A stretch of DNA of 64,000 nucleotides from contig CAZOOK010000028.1 in the NCBI GenBank assembly GCA_964581385.1, forward strand, positions 10,988 through 74,987, in the 5' to 3' direction. This DNA comes from CAZOOK01 sp964581385 (GTDB lineage Bacteria > Pseudomonadota > Gammaproteobacteria > Nevskiales > Nevskiaceae). Position 1 is the stretch's first letter. Each line of letters begins with the position of its first letter. The notes under the pieces were generated by a model, which did no database searches, was not told the DNA's origin, and saw only the letters and a program-made list of their open reading frames with translations. This document shows, piece after piece, positions 43,432 to 51,630 of this stretch. A program made the position numbers and the translations under genes.

Positions 43432-43509
43432 TAGGCTGGGATGGAGCGCAGCGAAACCCAGCTGGGGTTTTGCAAATGCCGGGATTACGGTTCGCTCCAT
43501 CCCAGCCTA
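43432..43509. repeat. Nested inverted repeat between leuB and asd
   Basis: TAGGCTGGGATGGAGCG and its exact complement (17-bp arms) enclose about 44 bp with an inner AAACCC-AGCTG-GGGTTT hairpin (43454-43470). The whole can fold as one long stem or a cruciform. Its wording (GGAGCGCAGCGAAACCCA) resembles dispersed intergenic repeats of proteobacteria. No T-run follows, so it is not a simple terminator. Confidence 0.75.
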
Positions 43510-43516
43510 CGACTCT

Positions 43517-44593
43517 TTACTTGTTCAACTGCGCCACTACGGCATCGCCCATCGCGACGGTGCCCACAGTCTTCTCGCCCGCCTTTGCGATATCGCCGGT
43601 GCGCAAACCCGACGCCAGCACGCGACGCACGGCGCCATCCACTTTGTCGGCGAGATCGCCACGCTTCAACGAATAGCGCAGCAACATCGCCAGAGACAGG
43701 ATTGTCGCCAGCGGATTGGCGATCCCCTTGCCGGCAATGTCCGGCGCCGAGCCGTGGATGGGTTCGTACAAACCCTGGCTGCTCGCGTTCAGTGACGCCG
43801 ACGGCAGCATGCCGATCGAACCGGTCAGTTGCGCGGCGATGTCCGAGAGGATGTCACCGAACAGGTTCGAGGTCACGATCACATCGAATTGCTTGGGCGC
43901 ACGCACCAGCTGCATCGCAGCGTTGTCGACATACATATGCGACAGCGCCACATCTGGAAATTCTTTGCCGATGCGGATTACGGTCTCGCGCCACAGCTCC
44001 GAGGATTCGAGCACATTGGCCTTGTCGACCGAGCACAAACGCTTGCCGCGCACGCGCGCAGCTTCGAACGCGGTGCGTGCGATGCGTTCGATTTCGCGCT
44101 CGCTGTACACCTCGGTATTGAAGCCGACGCGCTGTCCGTCGCGTATTTCGATGCCGCGCGGACCGCCGAAATAAATGCCGCCGGTCAGCTCGCGCACAAT
44201 CAGAATATCGAGATCCGCGACCAGCTCCGGCTTCAGCGACGACGCATCCGCCAATTCCTTATAAAGAAGCGCCGGGCGCAGGTTTGCGTACAAGCCCAGC
44301 GCCGCACGGATGCCGAGCAATCCACGCTCCGGACGCTTGTCGCGCGGCGCGGTGTCGTACTTCGGTCCGCCGACCGCACCCAGCATGATCGCCGCGGCGG
44401 CACGCGCCTTCTCGACTGTCGCGGGCGGCAACGGCTCGCCGGTGGCATCGAACGCAGCACCACCGATCAGTGCGCGCTCCCAGCTCGCGTCGAGACTGTG
44501 ACGCTCACGCAGGACGCTGAGCACCTTTTCGGCTTCCGCCATGATTTCGGGACCGATGCCGTCACCCGGCAGAATCAAAATTTTTGCAGTCAT
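43517..44593 (-). CDS. leuB: 3-isopropylmalate dehydrogenase
   Basis: 358 residues starting MTAKILILPGDGIGPEIMAE. Motifs: LGAVGGPKYD, RELTGGIYFG and the metal/NAD region NLFGDILSDIAAQLTGSIGMLPSAS; the C-terminal EPIHGSAPDIAGKGIANP is diagnostic. It oxidises and decarboxylates 3-isopropylmalate in leucine synthesis. It lies 37 bp after leuD. Confidence 0.96.
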   Translation of the reverse strand: MTAKILILPGDGIGPEIMAEAEKVLSVLRERHSLDASWERALIGGAAFDATGEPLPPATVEKARAAAAIMLGAVGGPKYDTAPRDKRPERGLLGIRAALGLYANLRPALLYKELADASSLKPELVADLDILIVRELTGGIYFGGPRGIEIRDGQRVGFNTEVYSEREIERIARTAFEAARVRGKRLCSVDKANVLESSELWRETVIRIGKEFPDVALSHMYVDNAAMQLVRAPKQFDVIVTSNLFGDILSDIAAQLTGSIGMLPSASLNASSQGLYEPIHGSAPDIAGKGIANPLATILSLAMLLRYSLKRGDLADKVDGAVRRVLASGLRTGDIAKAGEKTVGTVAMGDAVVAQLNK

Positions 44594-44630
44594 GTGATGT
44601 TCTTAATTGAATGATGATGGAATATTCTTC

Positions 44631-45272
44631 TCAAGACGTGAACAACCACGGCGCTTCCACCTTTCGGCGCGTCTCATAGGCACGGATCGCGTCGGCGTGC
44701 TGCAAGGTTTCTCCGATCGAATCGAGCCCGTTAATGAGCTTGTGCTTGCGGTCCTGAGCGATATCGAACGAAAACGCGCGGTCGCCGGGCAAGGTGACCT
44801 TCTGGCCCGGCAGATCGACGGTGATTTGTGCATTTGCGTCCGCGGCGACGGCATCGAAGATCTCCCGCACTTGCTCCGGTTTCAGTACCACCGGCAACAA
44901 GCCATTGTTGAAGCAATTCGTGAAGAAGATATCGGCGAAGCTCGGCGCGATAACGCAGCGGAAACCATATTCATCGATCGCCCAGACTGCATGCTCGCGC
45001 GAACTGCCGCAGCCGAAATTTTCGCGCGCGACCAGAATCGCTGCGCCCTTATGCGCCGGCTTGTTCAGCACGAAATCCGGATTGATACGACGCGTCGCGG
45101 GATCGACATCGAGGGTGCCCGGATCAAGATAGCGCCAGTCGTCGAACAGGAACGGGCCGAAGCCGGTGCGCCGGATCGATTTCAGATACTGCTTCGGAAT
45201 GATCGCATCGGTGTCGACGTTGGCGCGATCCAGCGGCAACACTTTGCCGGTGACGATATTGAGAGCTCTCAT
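44631..45272 (-). CDS. leuD: 3-isopropylmalate dehydratase small subunit
   Basis: 213 residues from ATG 45272 (MRALNIVTGKVLPLDRANVD); the frame extends further upstream but this is the standard LeuD start. Motifs: DTDAIIPKQYLKSI, FGCGSSREHAVWAI and FFTNCFNNGLLPV. With LeuC it isomerises 2- to 3-isopropylmalate. It is separated from leuC by two thioesterase genes, which is unusual. Confidence 0.96.
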   Translation of the reverse strand: MRALNIVTGKVLPLDRANVDTDAIIPKQYLKSIRRTGFGPFLFDDWRYLDPGTLDVDPATRRINPDFVLNKPAHKGAAILVARENFGCGSSREHAVWAIDEYGFRCVIAPSFADIFFTNCFNNGLLPVVLKPEQVREIFDAVAADANAQITVDLPGQKVTLPGDRAFSFDIAQDRKHKLINGLDSIGETLQHADAIRAYETRRKVEAPWLFTS

Positions 45273-45294
45273 AACTAATGACTCCGGTTCGGCC

Positions 45295-45729
45295 CTAGCT
45301 AGCCAGCAGAAAATGGGCATTGGCGGCGGCCACCGGCCGCTGCGGATCATCCTGATAGGCGATGATGTGCACGTTGGCGACGCGGCGCCCGTGCCGCGTC
45401 ACCGTGGCGCGCGCGAACGTATCCATACGGCCGGCACTGCGCAGATATTCCACGGTAATGTTGACGGTTCTCGGTACGCGCACCGCTTCCGACATTGTCA
45501 GCAACTTGCAGACGGCCGTGAATTCCAGCAGCGAGCCTAGCGATCCGCCATGCAAGGCCCCGATTTCGGCATTGCCGAGCAAATGCTCTGCAAATGCCAT
45601 GCGGCCGATGACGTCGGTACCGTCACGCACCAGCGAAAAACCAAGCGCGCGCGCGTAAGGAATCGCATTCAGCAGCGGCAACAGATCATCGACGTCGCGG
45701 ACTTGCTCCAGATCTTCCCGGAAGGTCAT
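45295..45729 (-). CDS. Hotdog-fold (PaaI-type) thioesterase, second of a tandem pair
   Basis: 144 residues from ATG 45729, overlapping the stop of the previous thioesterase gene by 4 bp. A PaaI-like core is seen: GNAEIGALHGGSLGSLLEFTAVC (HGG-S motif with the catalytic acidic residue in the following helix) and VNITVEYLRSAGRMDTFARA. These small proteins hydrolyse acyl-CoA or aryl-CoA thioesters as homodimers or tetramers. The substrate is unknown. Its position inside the leucine operon suggests co-regulation, perhaps with a branched-chain acyl-CoA as substrate; this is inference. Confidence 0.85.
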   Translation of the reverse strand: MTFREDLEQVRDVDDLLPLLNAIPYARALGFSLVRDGTDVIGRMAFAEHLLGNAEIGALHGGSLGSLLEFTAVCKLLTMSEAVRVPRTVNITVEYLRSAGRMDTFARATVTRHGRRVANVHIIAYQDDPQRPVAAANAHFLLAS

Positions 45730-46202
45730 GACGCTTCGCCCTCGTCGGCGGCGGCGTGTGCGGCAACCCGGTCCTCGAATACCACGAAGGTTCCGGCCGC
45801 TGTCGCGAGCAGATTCTGCGGATCGCCATCGTGCGCGGTCGCACGAACGAACGCGATGTGATGGGTCACGCGGTAACACTCAGCCTCGGCGCGGACCGTG
45901 CGACCTGCCTGCGCGGGTCGCAGATAGTCGATGCGCAGATCGAGCGTCGCGACCCGACGCAATTCACGCAGCTTCGTCAGCACGGCGTTTCCGCAAACCG
46001 CATCCAGCAGCGTCGTAATGGCACCGCCCTGCATGACGCCGGTTTCCGGATCGCCGATCAGCTTTTCGCTGTACGGCAGATCGAAAACGATGCGCCCTTC
46101 CGTGTACTCGACCAGCCGCATGCCAAGAAAGTGACTGTATGGAATGACATCGATGAAATAGTGCTGTGCCTTGTCGAATGGCAGGCGCACGAGGGCGTTC
46201 AT
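45726..46202 (-). CDS. Hotdog-fold (PaaI-type) thioesterase, first of a tandem pair
   Basis: 158 residues. Core motif ETGVMQGGAITTLLDAVCG with the catalytic Asp in LLDAVCG, then DLRIDYLRPAQAGRTVRAEAE. It is a paralogue of the next gene, sharing layout but low identity, so the pair may form a heteromer. It starts 28 bp after the leuC stop, so both thioesterases are in the leuCDB transcript. Confidence 0.87.
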   Translation of the reverse strand: MNALVRLPFDKAQHYFIDVIPYSHFLGMRLVEYTEGRIVFDLPYSEKLIGDPETGVMQGGAITTLLDAVCGNAVLTKLRELRRVATLDLRIDYLRPAQAGRTVRAEAECYRVTHHIAFVRATAHDGDPQNLLATAAGTFVVFEDRVAAHAAADEGEAS

Positions 46203-46229
46203 CGGATATCCACCGGTCTGTTACGCACG

Positions 46230-47636
46230 TCAATTGAACGCGCGCACATCGACGAAATGTCCGGCGATTCCGGCGGCCGCGGCCATCGCTGGTGACACCA
46301 GGTGCGTGCGTCCGCCTTGCCCCTGTCGCCCCTCGAAATTACGGTTGGAGGTGGACGCACAGCGCTCGCCCGGTTCCAGCCGGTCTGCGTTCATGGCCAG
46401 ACACATCGAACAACCCGGTTCGCGCCATTCAAAGCCGGCGTCGAGAAAGATGCGATGGAGACCTTCGGCTTCGGCCTGCTGCTTCACCAGGCCCGAACCT
46501 GGCACGACCATCGCCAGCTTCACATTTGCCGCCTTCTTCTTTCCTTTGACGACCGCCGCAGCCGCGCGCAAATCCTCGATCCGCGAGTTCGTGCAGGAAC
46601 CGATGAACACCTTGTCGATGGAGATTTCGGCGATCGGCGTGTTCGCCTTCAGTCCCATGTACGCCAGCGCGCGCTCGACGCCTTCGCGCTTGGTGGGGTC
46701 GGCAAATTGCGCAGGATCGGGGACGCGCGCACTGACGGCGACGACCATTTCCGGCGAAGTGCCCCAGGTCACTTGGGGCTGGATTTCCTTGGCATCAAGT
46801 TCGACGACCAGATCGAACTTCGCGCCCGGATCCGTCTTCAATTGCTTCCAGGCCGCGACGGCCTTGTCCCAGTTTTCCGCTTTGGGCGCGAACGGCCGGC
46901 CGCGCACGTATTCAATCGTCTTGCTGTCGACCGCGACCAGTCCGGCACGCGCACCACCTTCGATACTCATATTGCAGAGCGTCATGCGTCCTTCGACCGA
47001 CAAAGCCTCGATCGCCTCGCCAGCGTATTCGATGACATAGCCGGTACCGCCCGCCGCACCGATGCGGCCGATGACCGCCAACGTGATGTCCTTGGCAGTT
47101 ACGCCGGCTCCCATAGGGCCGTTGACACGCACCAGCATGGTTCTGGCTTTCTTCATGACCAGCGTCTGCGTCGCCAGCACGTGCTCGACCTCGGAGGTCC
47201 CGATGCCGAACGCCAATGCACCGAACGCGCCGTGCGTGGAGGTGTGCGAATCGCCGCAGACCACGCTCATGCCAGGCAGCGTCGCGCCCTGCTCCGGGCC
47301 AATGACATGAACGATGCCCTGACGTACGTCCAGCAGGTCAAACTTGGTGATACCGAACTCAGCGCAGTTGCTGTCGAGCGCGTCGAGTTGCGCGCGCGAA
47401 ATCGGATCCTTGATGCCTTTGGCGCGATCCACCGTCGGGACATTGTGATCCGGTACTGCAAGATTTGCGGCGAGCCGCCACAGCTTGCGGGCGGCAAGGC
47501 GCAAACCATCAAAAGCCTGCGGACTGGTCACTTCATGAACCAGATGGCGATCGATATAGATCAACGAGGAACCGTCGCCCAAATCCTTTACGACGTGGGC
47601 ATCCCAGATCTTTTCGTACAGTGTTTTCGCGCTCAT
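46230..47636 (-). CDS. leuC: 3-isopropylmalate dehydratase large subunit
   Basis: 468 residues from ATG 47636 (MSAKTLYEKIWDAHVVKDLG). Fe-S cluster Cys residues are in FIGSCTNSRIEDLRAAA and in REPGCSMCLAMNAD; the DSHTSTHGAFGALAFGIGTSEVEHV stretch is the aconitase-family signature. It works with LeuD. First gene of the leu block and divergent from a LysR regulator with a T-N11-A operator between them. Confidence 0.97.
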   Translation of the reverse strand: MSAKTLYEKIWDAHVVKDLGDGSSLIYIDRHLVHEVTSPQAFDGLRLAARKLWRLAANLAVPDHNVPTVDRAKGIKDPISRAQLDALDSNCAEFGITKFDLLDVRQGIVHVIGPEQGATLPGMSVVCGDSHTSTHGAFGALAFGIGTSEVEHVLATQTLVMKKARTMLVRVNGPMGAGVTAKDITLAVIGRIGAAGGTGYVIEYAGEAIEALSVEGRMTLCNMSIEGGARAGLVAVDSKTIEYVRGRPFAPKAENWDKAVAAWKQLKTDPGAKFDLVVELDAKEIQPQVTWGTSPEMVVAVSARVPDPAQFADPTKREGVERALAYMGLKANTPIAEISIDKVFIGSCTNSRIEDLRAAAAVVKGKKKAANVKLAMVVPGSGLVKQQAEAEGLHRIFLDAGFEWREPGCSMCLAMNADRLEPGERCASTSNRNFEGRQGQGGRTHLVSPAMAAAAGIAGHFVDVRAFN

Positions 47637-47665
47637 GAATGCAAATTCCGAGTAAGACGGAGCGG

Positions 47666-47695
47666 AGTCTAGGCCTGGATAACCCATAACTCCAA
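47666..47695 (-). promoter_or_regulatory. Predicted leuC promoter
   Basis: On the minus strand TTGGAG (47690-47695), an 18-bp spacer and TAGACT (47666-47671) resemble a weak sigma-70 promoter. A start near 47659 would put the LysR-type operator at 47717-47731 centred at -65, the usual activating position for this regulator family. Confidence 0.45.
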
Positions 47696-47716
47696 TGAAT
47701 CGTTAATATAGATTGA

Positions 47717-47731
47717 ATTCCAATTTGGAAT
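47717..47731. promoter_or_regulatory. LysR-type operator ATTCC-N5-GGAAT (T-N11-A)
   Basis: ATTCCAATTTGGAAT is a perfect interrupted palindrome with the T-N11-A core of LysR-type regulators. It lies between leuC (minus) and the LysR gene (plus), 21 bp before the latter's ATG, so it could serve both activation of leuC and autorepression. Confidence 0.7.
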
Positions 47732-47752
47732 ACATCTGCGGGTTCAGCGCTC

Positions 47753-48616
47753 ATGGATATTCAGGATCTCGCCGCCTTTATCGAAGTCGCCGATACCGGT
47801 TCGTTTTCGCGCGCGGCCGAACGTCTGCATCTGACGCAGCCCGCAATCAGCAAACGTGTCGCGGCGCTGGAAGAGCGCGTCGGCCATAGCTTGTTCGATC
47901 GCGTCGCGCGCAACATCATGCTGACCGACGCCGGGCGCACGCTGCTGCCGTATGCACGTGGCGTCCTGCAGGGTCTCGAGGACGGTCGACGGGCGCTGTC
48001 GCATTTGTCGGATCGGATCGGCGGCAGGCTGTCGCTCGGCATCAGCCATCACATCGGCCTGCATCACCTGCCTCCGGTCCTGAAGCGCTATACGCTTCAG
48101 TATCCCGACGTCGATCTCGACATTCATTTCATGGATTCGGAAGTGGCTTGCCACGATGTGCTTGCGGGCAAACTGGAACTGGGTATTGTCACTTTGCCGA
48201 CCGATCCGATCCCACATCTGGAAACACGCACGATTTGGCCGGACCCGCTGACCGTAGTGGTCGCGCCCGAACATCCGCTGGCGCGCGAGCCAGCTCCGAG
48301 CCTCCGGCATCTGGCCGAATACGACGCCGTGTTGCCGGACGAAGCCACGTACACTCACCGCATCATCAGAGCTGGGCTGCAACGACATGGCCTGATGCCG
48401 CGCGTTCGCCTAGCGACAAATTATCTCGAAACCCTCAAAATGCTGGTCGCAATCGGCTTGGGCTGGAGTGTTCTGCCGGAGTCGATGGTGGATGAGACGC
48501 TGTGCCGCCTCGATGTAAGCGATTTCAAACTGCACCGGAATCTCGGCGCGGTTTGGCATGAACGCCGCACGCTTTCGGCCGCGGCGCAAGCGCTGATGAG
48601 CAACCTGCGGCAATAA
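47753..48616 (+). CDS. LysR-family transcriptional regulator, probably of the leu operon
   Basis: 287 residues. The N-terminal winged helix-turn-helix is clear (MDIQDLAAFIEVADTGSFSR; AAERLHLTQPAISKRVAALE), followed by the LysR effector domain (LSLGISHHIGLHHLPPVLKR). It is divergent from leuC with a shared 116-bp region holding a T-N11-A operator. LysR regulators divergent from leuC usually sense 2-isopropylmalate, an effector used by LeuO-like and related regulators; the ligand here is inferred. Confidence 0.88.
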   Translation: MDIQDLAAFIEVADTGSFSRAAERLHLTQPAISKRVAALEERVGHSLFDRVARNIMLTDAGRTLLPYARGVLQGLEDGRRALSHLSDRIGGRLSLGISHHIGLHHLPPVLKRYTLQYPDVDLDIHFMDSEVACHDVLAGKLELGIVTLPTDPIPHLETRTIWPDPLTVVVAPEHPLAREPAPSLRHLAEYDAVLPDEATYTHRIIRAGLQRHGLMPRVRLATNYLETLKMLVAIGLGWSVLPESMVDETLCRLDVSDFKLHRNLGAVWHERRTLSAAAQALMSNLRQ

Positions 48617-48683
48617 ATCTCGGCGGCGTATTCTGTCCGGCACCGGCTGGTGTCGTATTCGGCAACGACTCAACTTATTCGCG

Positions 48684-49595
48684 ATGAAAGGTAAGACAAA
48701 AAAAGAGTGGGTTCTGGCAGTTCGCATGAGCGCGGTATTCATAGCCGGAATGGCAGCGATGCCGGCGCATGCCAAGGGCGCAGGAGACAACATCGCCCAA
48801 ATCGGCTTCCTGCATGCCCAGACGCTCGACAAAGGACATCCCCTGGAAACCGATCTGACGCCGACGCCGGGACTGCAACTCGCCGGCATTCAGACCACAT
48901 TTTCTTCGCCGGGAACCAGCGCCAGTCTCGACAACGCCAATACCGTTCAATTCGCGCTCTCGCACTTTTTCACAGACCACATTGCCGTAAAAATTGAGGG
49001 TGGCATTCCGCCAATCTTCCACATCAATGGCGAAGGCAAGGTTCAGCCGACGTCGCAGTACCCGCTGGTTAACAACCTGGGCACACAGTTCAACCTGCTG
49101 CCATCGGTCGATCTGGGGGCCGTCGGGTCCAATCCGATCGCCTCGGCGCGCCAGTGGAGCCCCGCAATCATCGGTCAGTACTTTTTCCTGAGTCCGCAAT
49201 CGCGATTCCGCCCCAATCTGGGATTGGGCGTCACCTACACCTGGTTCAGCGACATTTCTGTCAACTCGGCGTTGCAGGATGAACTCAACCAGAAATTCGG
49301 CACCGTGCTGGAGTTGGCAAGACTGCAGGACTTGGGCGGAATTGCGCAAAACGGTATTCCGCCGACCCACGTCAAGGCCGCTGCCTCGTATCAGTGGTCA
49401 CTGATCTACAACGCCGGCTTTTCGTACGCACTCACCGAGCATTGGGGCATCATCGGCTCGGTGTCATATCTGCCGCTTGAGGCGACGGCACACATCTCCA
49501 TTTTCGCCGCTGACGGCACGCAGTTGTCAGACAGTCACGGCCAGGTGGATTTGAATCCTCTCGCCACCGCACTGTTGCTGAGCTATCGCTTCTGA
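48684..49595 (+). CDS. OmpW-family outer-membrane protein
   Basis: 303 residues with a signal peptide (VRMSAVFIAGMAAMPAHA). The beta-barrel pattern is clear: alternating residues in strands such as TVQFALSHFFTDHIAVKIEGG, the OmpW stretch PTSQYPLVNNLGTQFNLLP and a final GQVDLNPLATALLLSYRF ending in aromatic F. OmpW forms an eight-stranded barrel with a hydrophobic channel. It is longer than the E. coli protein (about 210) because of loop insertions near 130-215. Convergent with the next gene. Confidence 0.85.
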   Translation: MKGKTKKEWVLAVRMSAVFIAGMAAMPAHAKGAGDNIAQIGFLHAQTLDKGHPLETDLTPTPGLQLAGIQTTFSSPGTSASLDNANTVQFALSHFFTDHIAVKIEGGIPPIFHINGEGKVQPTSQYPLVNNLGTQFNLLPSVDLGAVGSNPIASARQWSPAIIGQYFFLSPQSRFRPNLGLGVTYTWFSDISVNSALQDELNQKFGTVLELARLQDLGGIAQNGIPPTHVKAAASYQWSLIYNAGFSYALTEHWGIIGSVSYLPLEATAHISIFAADGTQLSDSHGQVDLNPLATALLLSYRF

Positions 49596-49608
49596 TTTCG
49601 GACCAGCA

Positions 49609-50844
49609 TCAGCCAGAATCAGATTCGGGCGGCGCGTCGCACCTGCCGGCGTCCATTGGCACCTCGAAGACATCGCGAATCAGATATCGGGCGACCGGCA
49701 GGCCAAGCAGCATGCCCCAGATGCCGAACGCATGATGCGCGATAAAAAGTATGAACAGCGTCAGCACCGGATTGAAATGAAACTCGGCCCCGTAGATCAG
49801 CGGGTTCAGCAGGTACGCTTCAATCAGATGGACAATCAGGATCATTGCCAGCGCGGCCACGATCAGCTTGGCGCCGCCGGTATTGATAGCGATCAGGATG
49901 ATCGGCACCGTTGACGCGAGCATGCCGACAATCGGCACCAGTCCACAGACGAAGACGATCAATGCCAGCATTGCCAGCGACGGAACACCGAGGATCGCCA
50001 GTCCAATGGTGGTCAGCACGGTGTTGATGGCTGAAATGCTAGCCTGCGCGCGGATGCCGATGCCGACCGAAGCGCCGAGCCGGGTAAGCGTCGGCGCTGC
50101 TTCGGCATAGAAATCGCGGAGACGCGACCGCTGCAGTCCGTCCACCACTTCCTTGAGCCTCGGTAGATCCACTAGCACCAGGAAGCTGAACAGCAGTGCA
50201 AGCGCAAGCGTGGCGATACCGTGGTAGAGCAGCATCACCATTTGCGGCGCGTGCTTGCGCACAAAATCCGCAGCTTCCTCGAACAAAGAGCCCAGCAGCT
50301 TCTTTTTTTCATAATGCGACAGCGCCTCGCTGGCAGCAGGGGTTCCGCCCTCGGCAGCCCATCGGGTCGGTGAGTGCGCCGCCTCATCGGGCAGGCCGAG
50401 CCGGCGCGCCTCGTCTTCGAGATCGGTTTCGAGCTTGTCGCGAACATCCGGTTGCAGACTGCTGCGTAAATAACCAAGCATCGGCCCCTGCAGGCTCGGG
50501 TAGCGTTCGGCGAAACGGTCGTTGCTGGCGATCAGCCGCTCCTGGATCGTCCCCAGGCTGGCGACGAGGCGATTGATTTCGCCGACTACATTCGGCGTCA
50601 CGAAGCGCACGAATCCACCCAGTGCCAGCAACAGCACGATATAAACACCAACCAGCGCTACGCGCGCCGGAATACCAAAGCGCTGTCGCAGCTGCCGCGC
50701 CGCCGGCAGCACGATCGTGACTACGAAGTAAGTCACGAATATCAGATCGAAGTAGCCGCCTAACAACCACAGCAATGCAGCCAGCGCGAGCCAGATCAGC
50801 ATGCGGCGATTGGCCAGATAAAACTGCTCGAAGCTGAACGGCAT
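49609..50844 (-). CDS. AI-2E (PerM/YdiK-type) family transporter
   Basis: 411 residues with about seven hydrophobic segments: two near the N-terminus (LIWLALAALLWLLGGYFDLIF; FVVTIVLPAARQ), a coiled region (about 90-190), then LYHGIATLALALLFSFLVLVD and several C-terminal segments including GLVPIVGMLASTVPIILIAI and LTLFILFIAHHAFGIWGMLLGLPVA. The last motif is the family signature. Named after a proposed autoinducer-2 exporter; most members have other or unknown cargo. A single gene. Confidence 0.85.
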   Translation of the reverse strand: MPFSFEQFYLANRRMLIWLALAALLWLLGGYFDLIFVTYFVVTIVLPAARQLRQRFGIPARVALVGVYIVLLLALGGFVRFVTPNVVGEINRLVASLGTIQERLIASNDRFAERYPSLQGPMLGYLRSSLQPDVRDKLETDLEDEARRLGLPDEAAHSPTRWAAEGGTPAASEALSHYEKKKLLGSLFEEAADFVRKHAPQMVMLLYHGIATLALALLFSFLVLVDLPRLKEVVDGLQRSRLRDFYAEAAPTLTRLGASVGIGIRAQASISAINTVLTTIGLAILGVPSLAMLALIVFVCGLVPIVGMLASTVPIILIAINTGGAKLIVAALAMILIVHLIEAYLLNPLIYGAEFHFNPVLTLFILFIAHHAFGIWGMLLGLPVARYLIRDVFEVPMDAGRCDAPPESDSG

Positions 50845-51630
50845 GTCGATAAGGGCGCGCAGAAAAAAGCTAGATTACTTCAGTGGGCGCAGTCACACCG
50901 CGCGGACACCTGCATATCCGCAATTTGGTAACAAGCGAATCTCGGGACGGGCGGTTCTTCATATTCCGGCCGGAGCGGAGCGACAAATTCCCGGCGCACG
51001 CCCAGCGCAAACAGCCGAAATCATCGATGCTTCCAGGGCAGTTTTATAGGCTGGGCGATGCGAAACATTCCGAATTCGTTTGGGGGTCCGACAAGCGGTC
51101 GATTATCGAGCATGTGTGGTGTGTACGCACCGCCGCTTGACTCAAGTTTCATCGCACGCAAAAAAATTTTGCGCCGTTGCGTTGCGCGCACTTACTTGCA
51201 GTATGATCGGAGACAGCGGTTCATATTCGGTGCTCGCGTGAAACCATCGCGTCAGGATGGAGAACACCGGTCCGAAGATGGAGGACGATATCTGATCCAC
51301 GTGCCTGTAGCATTGCTGACGACGAATGCAGTATCACCGGGAATCCGGAAGCCACTCGGATTCGCGGTCGGGACCTCTACCCCTCAGCCGGCACCATATC
51401 GCCCGGTTTATGGTCCAACTTCAGCATCACCATTTCTTCCCGCTAGACGGTTTATGGCGGGGTTGTTTGCATCGTTTCGTTCTTATTCGTGCCCGCCTAG
51501 TCTGAATCTTGCAGTGAGTATCGTGCCTTTGCGGTTTTGTGTGCAGTCGGTCCTGCAAACAGGGCCAAGAAGGCACATATCAGGACCAGACGCGGCGGGA
51601 ACCCGTCACATGCCCAGGAGGTGAATTCAC
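50845..51630. other. 786-bp gap upstream of prkA
   Basis: The gap lies between the divergent AI-2E transporter and prkA. An open frame of 188 residues (51058-51624, plus) has a Pro/Arg/Ser-rich, non-protein-like composition and no good start, so it is discounted. TATGAT at 51202-51207 could be a -10 box, leaving a leader of more than 400 nt before prkA. A long leader or a small RNA may be present. Confidence 0.5.
51616..51624 (+). promoter_or_regulatory. Near-perfect ribosome binding site of prkA
   Basis: AGGAGGTGA matches the 16S anti-Shine-Dalgarno at nine bases, 6 nt before the prkA ATG, so very strong translation initiation is expected. Confidence 0.85.

Noticed and set aside
46302..47672. 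Plus-strand open frame of 456 residues over leuC
   Set aside because: Runs exactly opposite leuC and shows no independent start signal or domain; a codon-bias shadow.
51452..51475. Sigma-54-like GGCGGGGTTGTTTGC before prkA
   Set aside because: The GG to GC distance is one base too long for a -24/-12 promoter and the GGCAC core is missing.
51058..51624. 188-residue frame upstream of prkA
   Set aside because: Pro/Arg/Ser-rich, no ribosome site, ends just before the prkA start; more likely a leader region.
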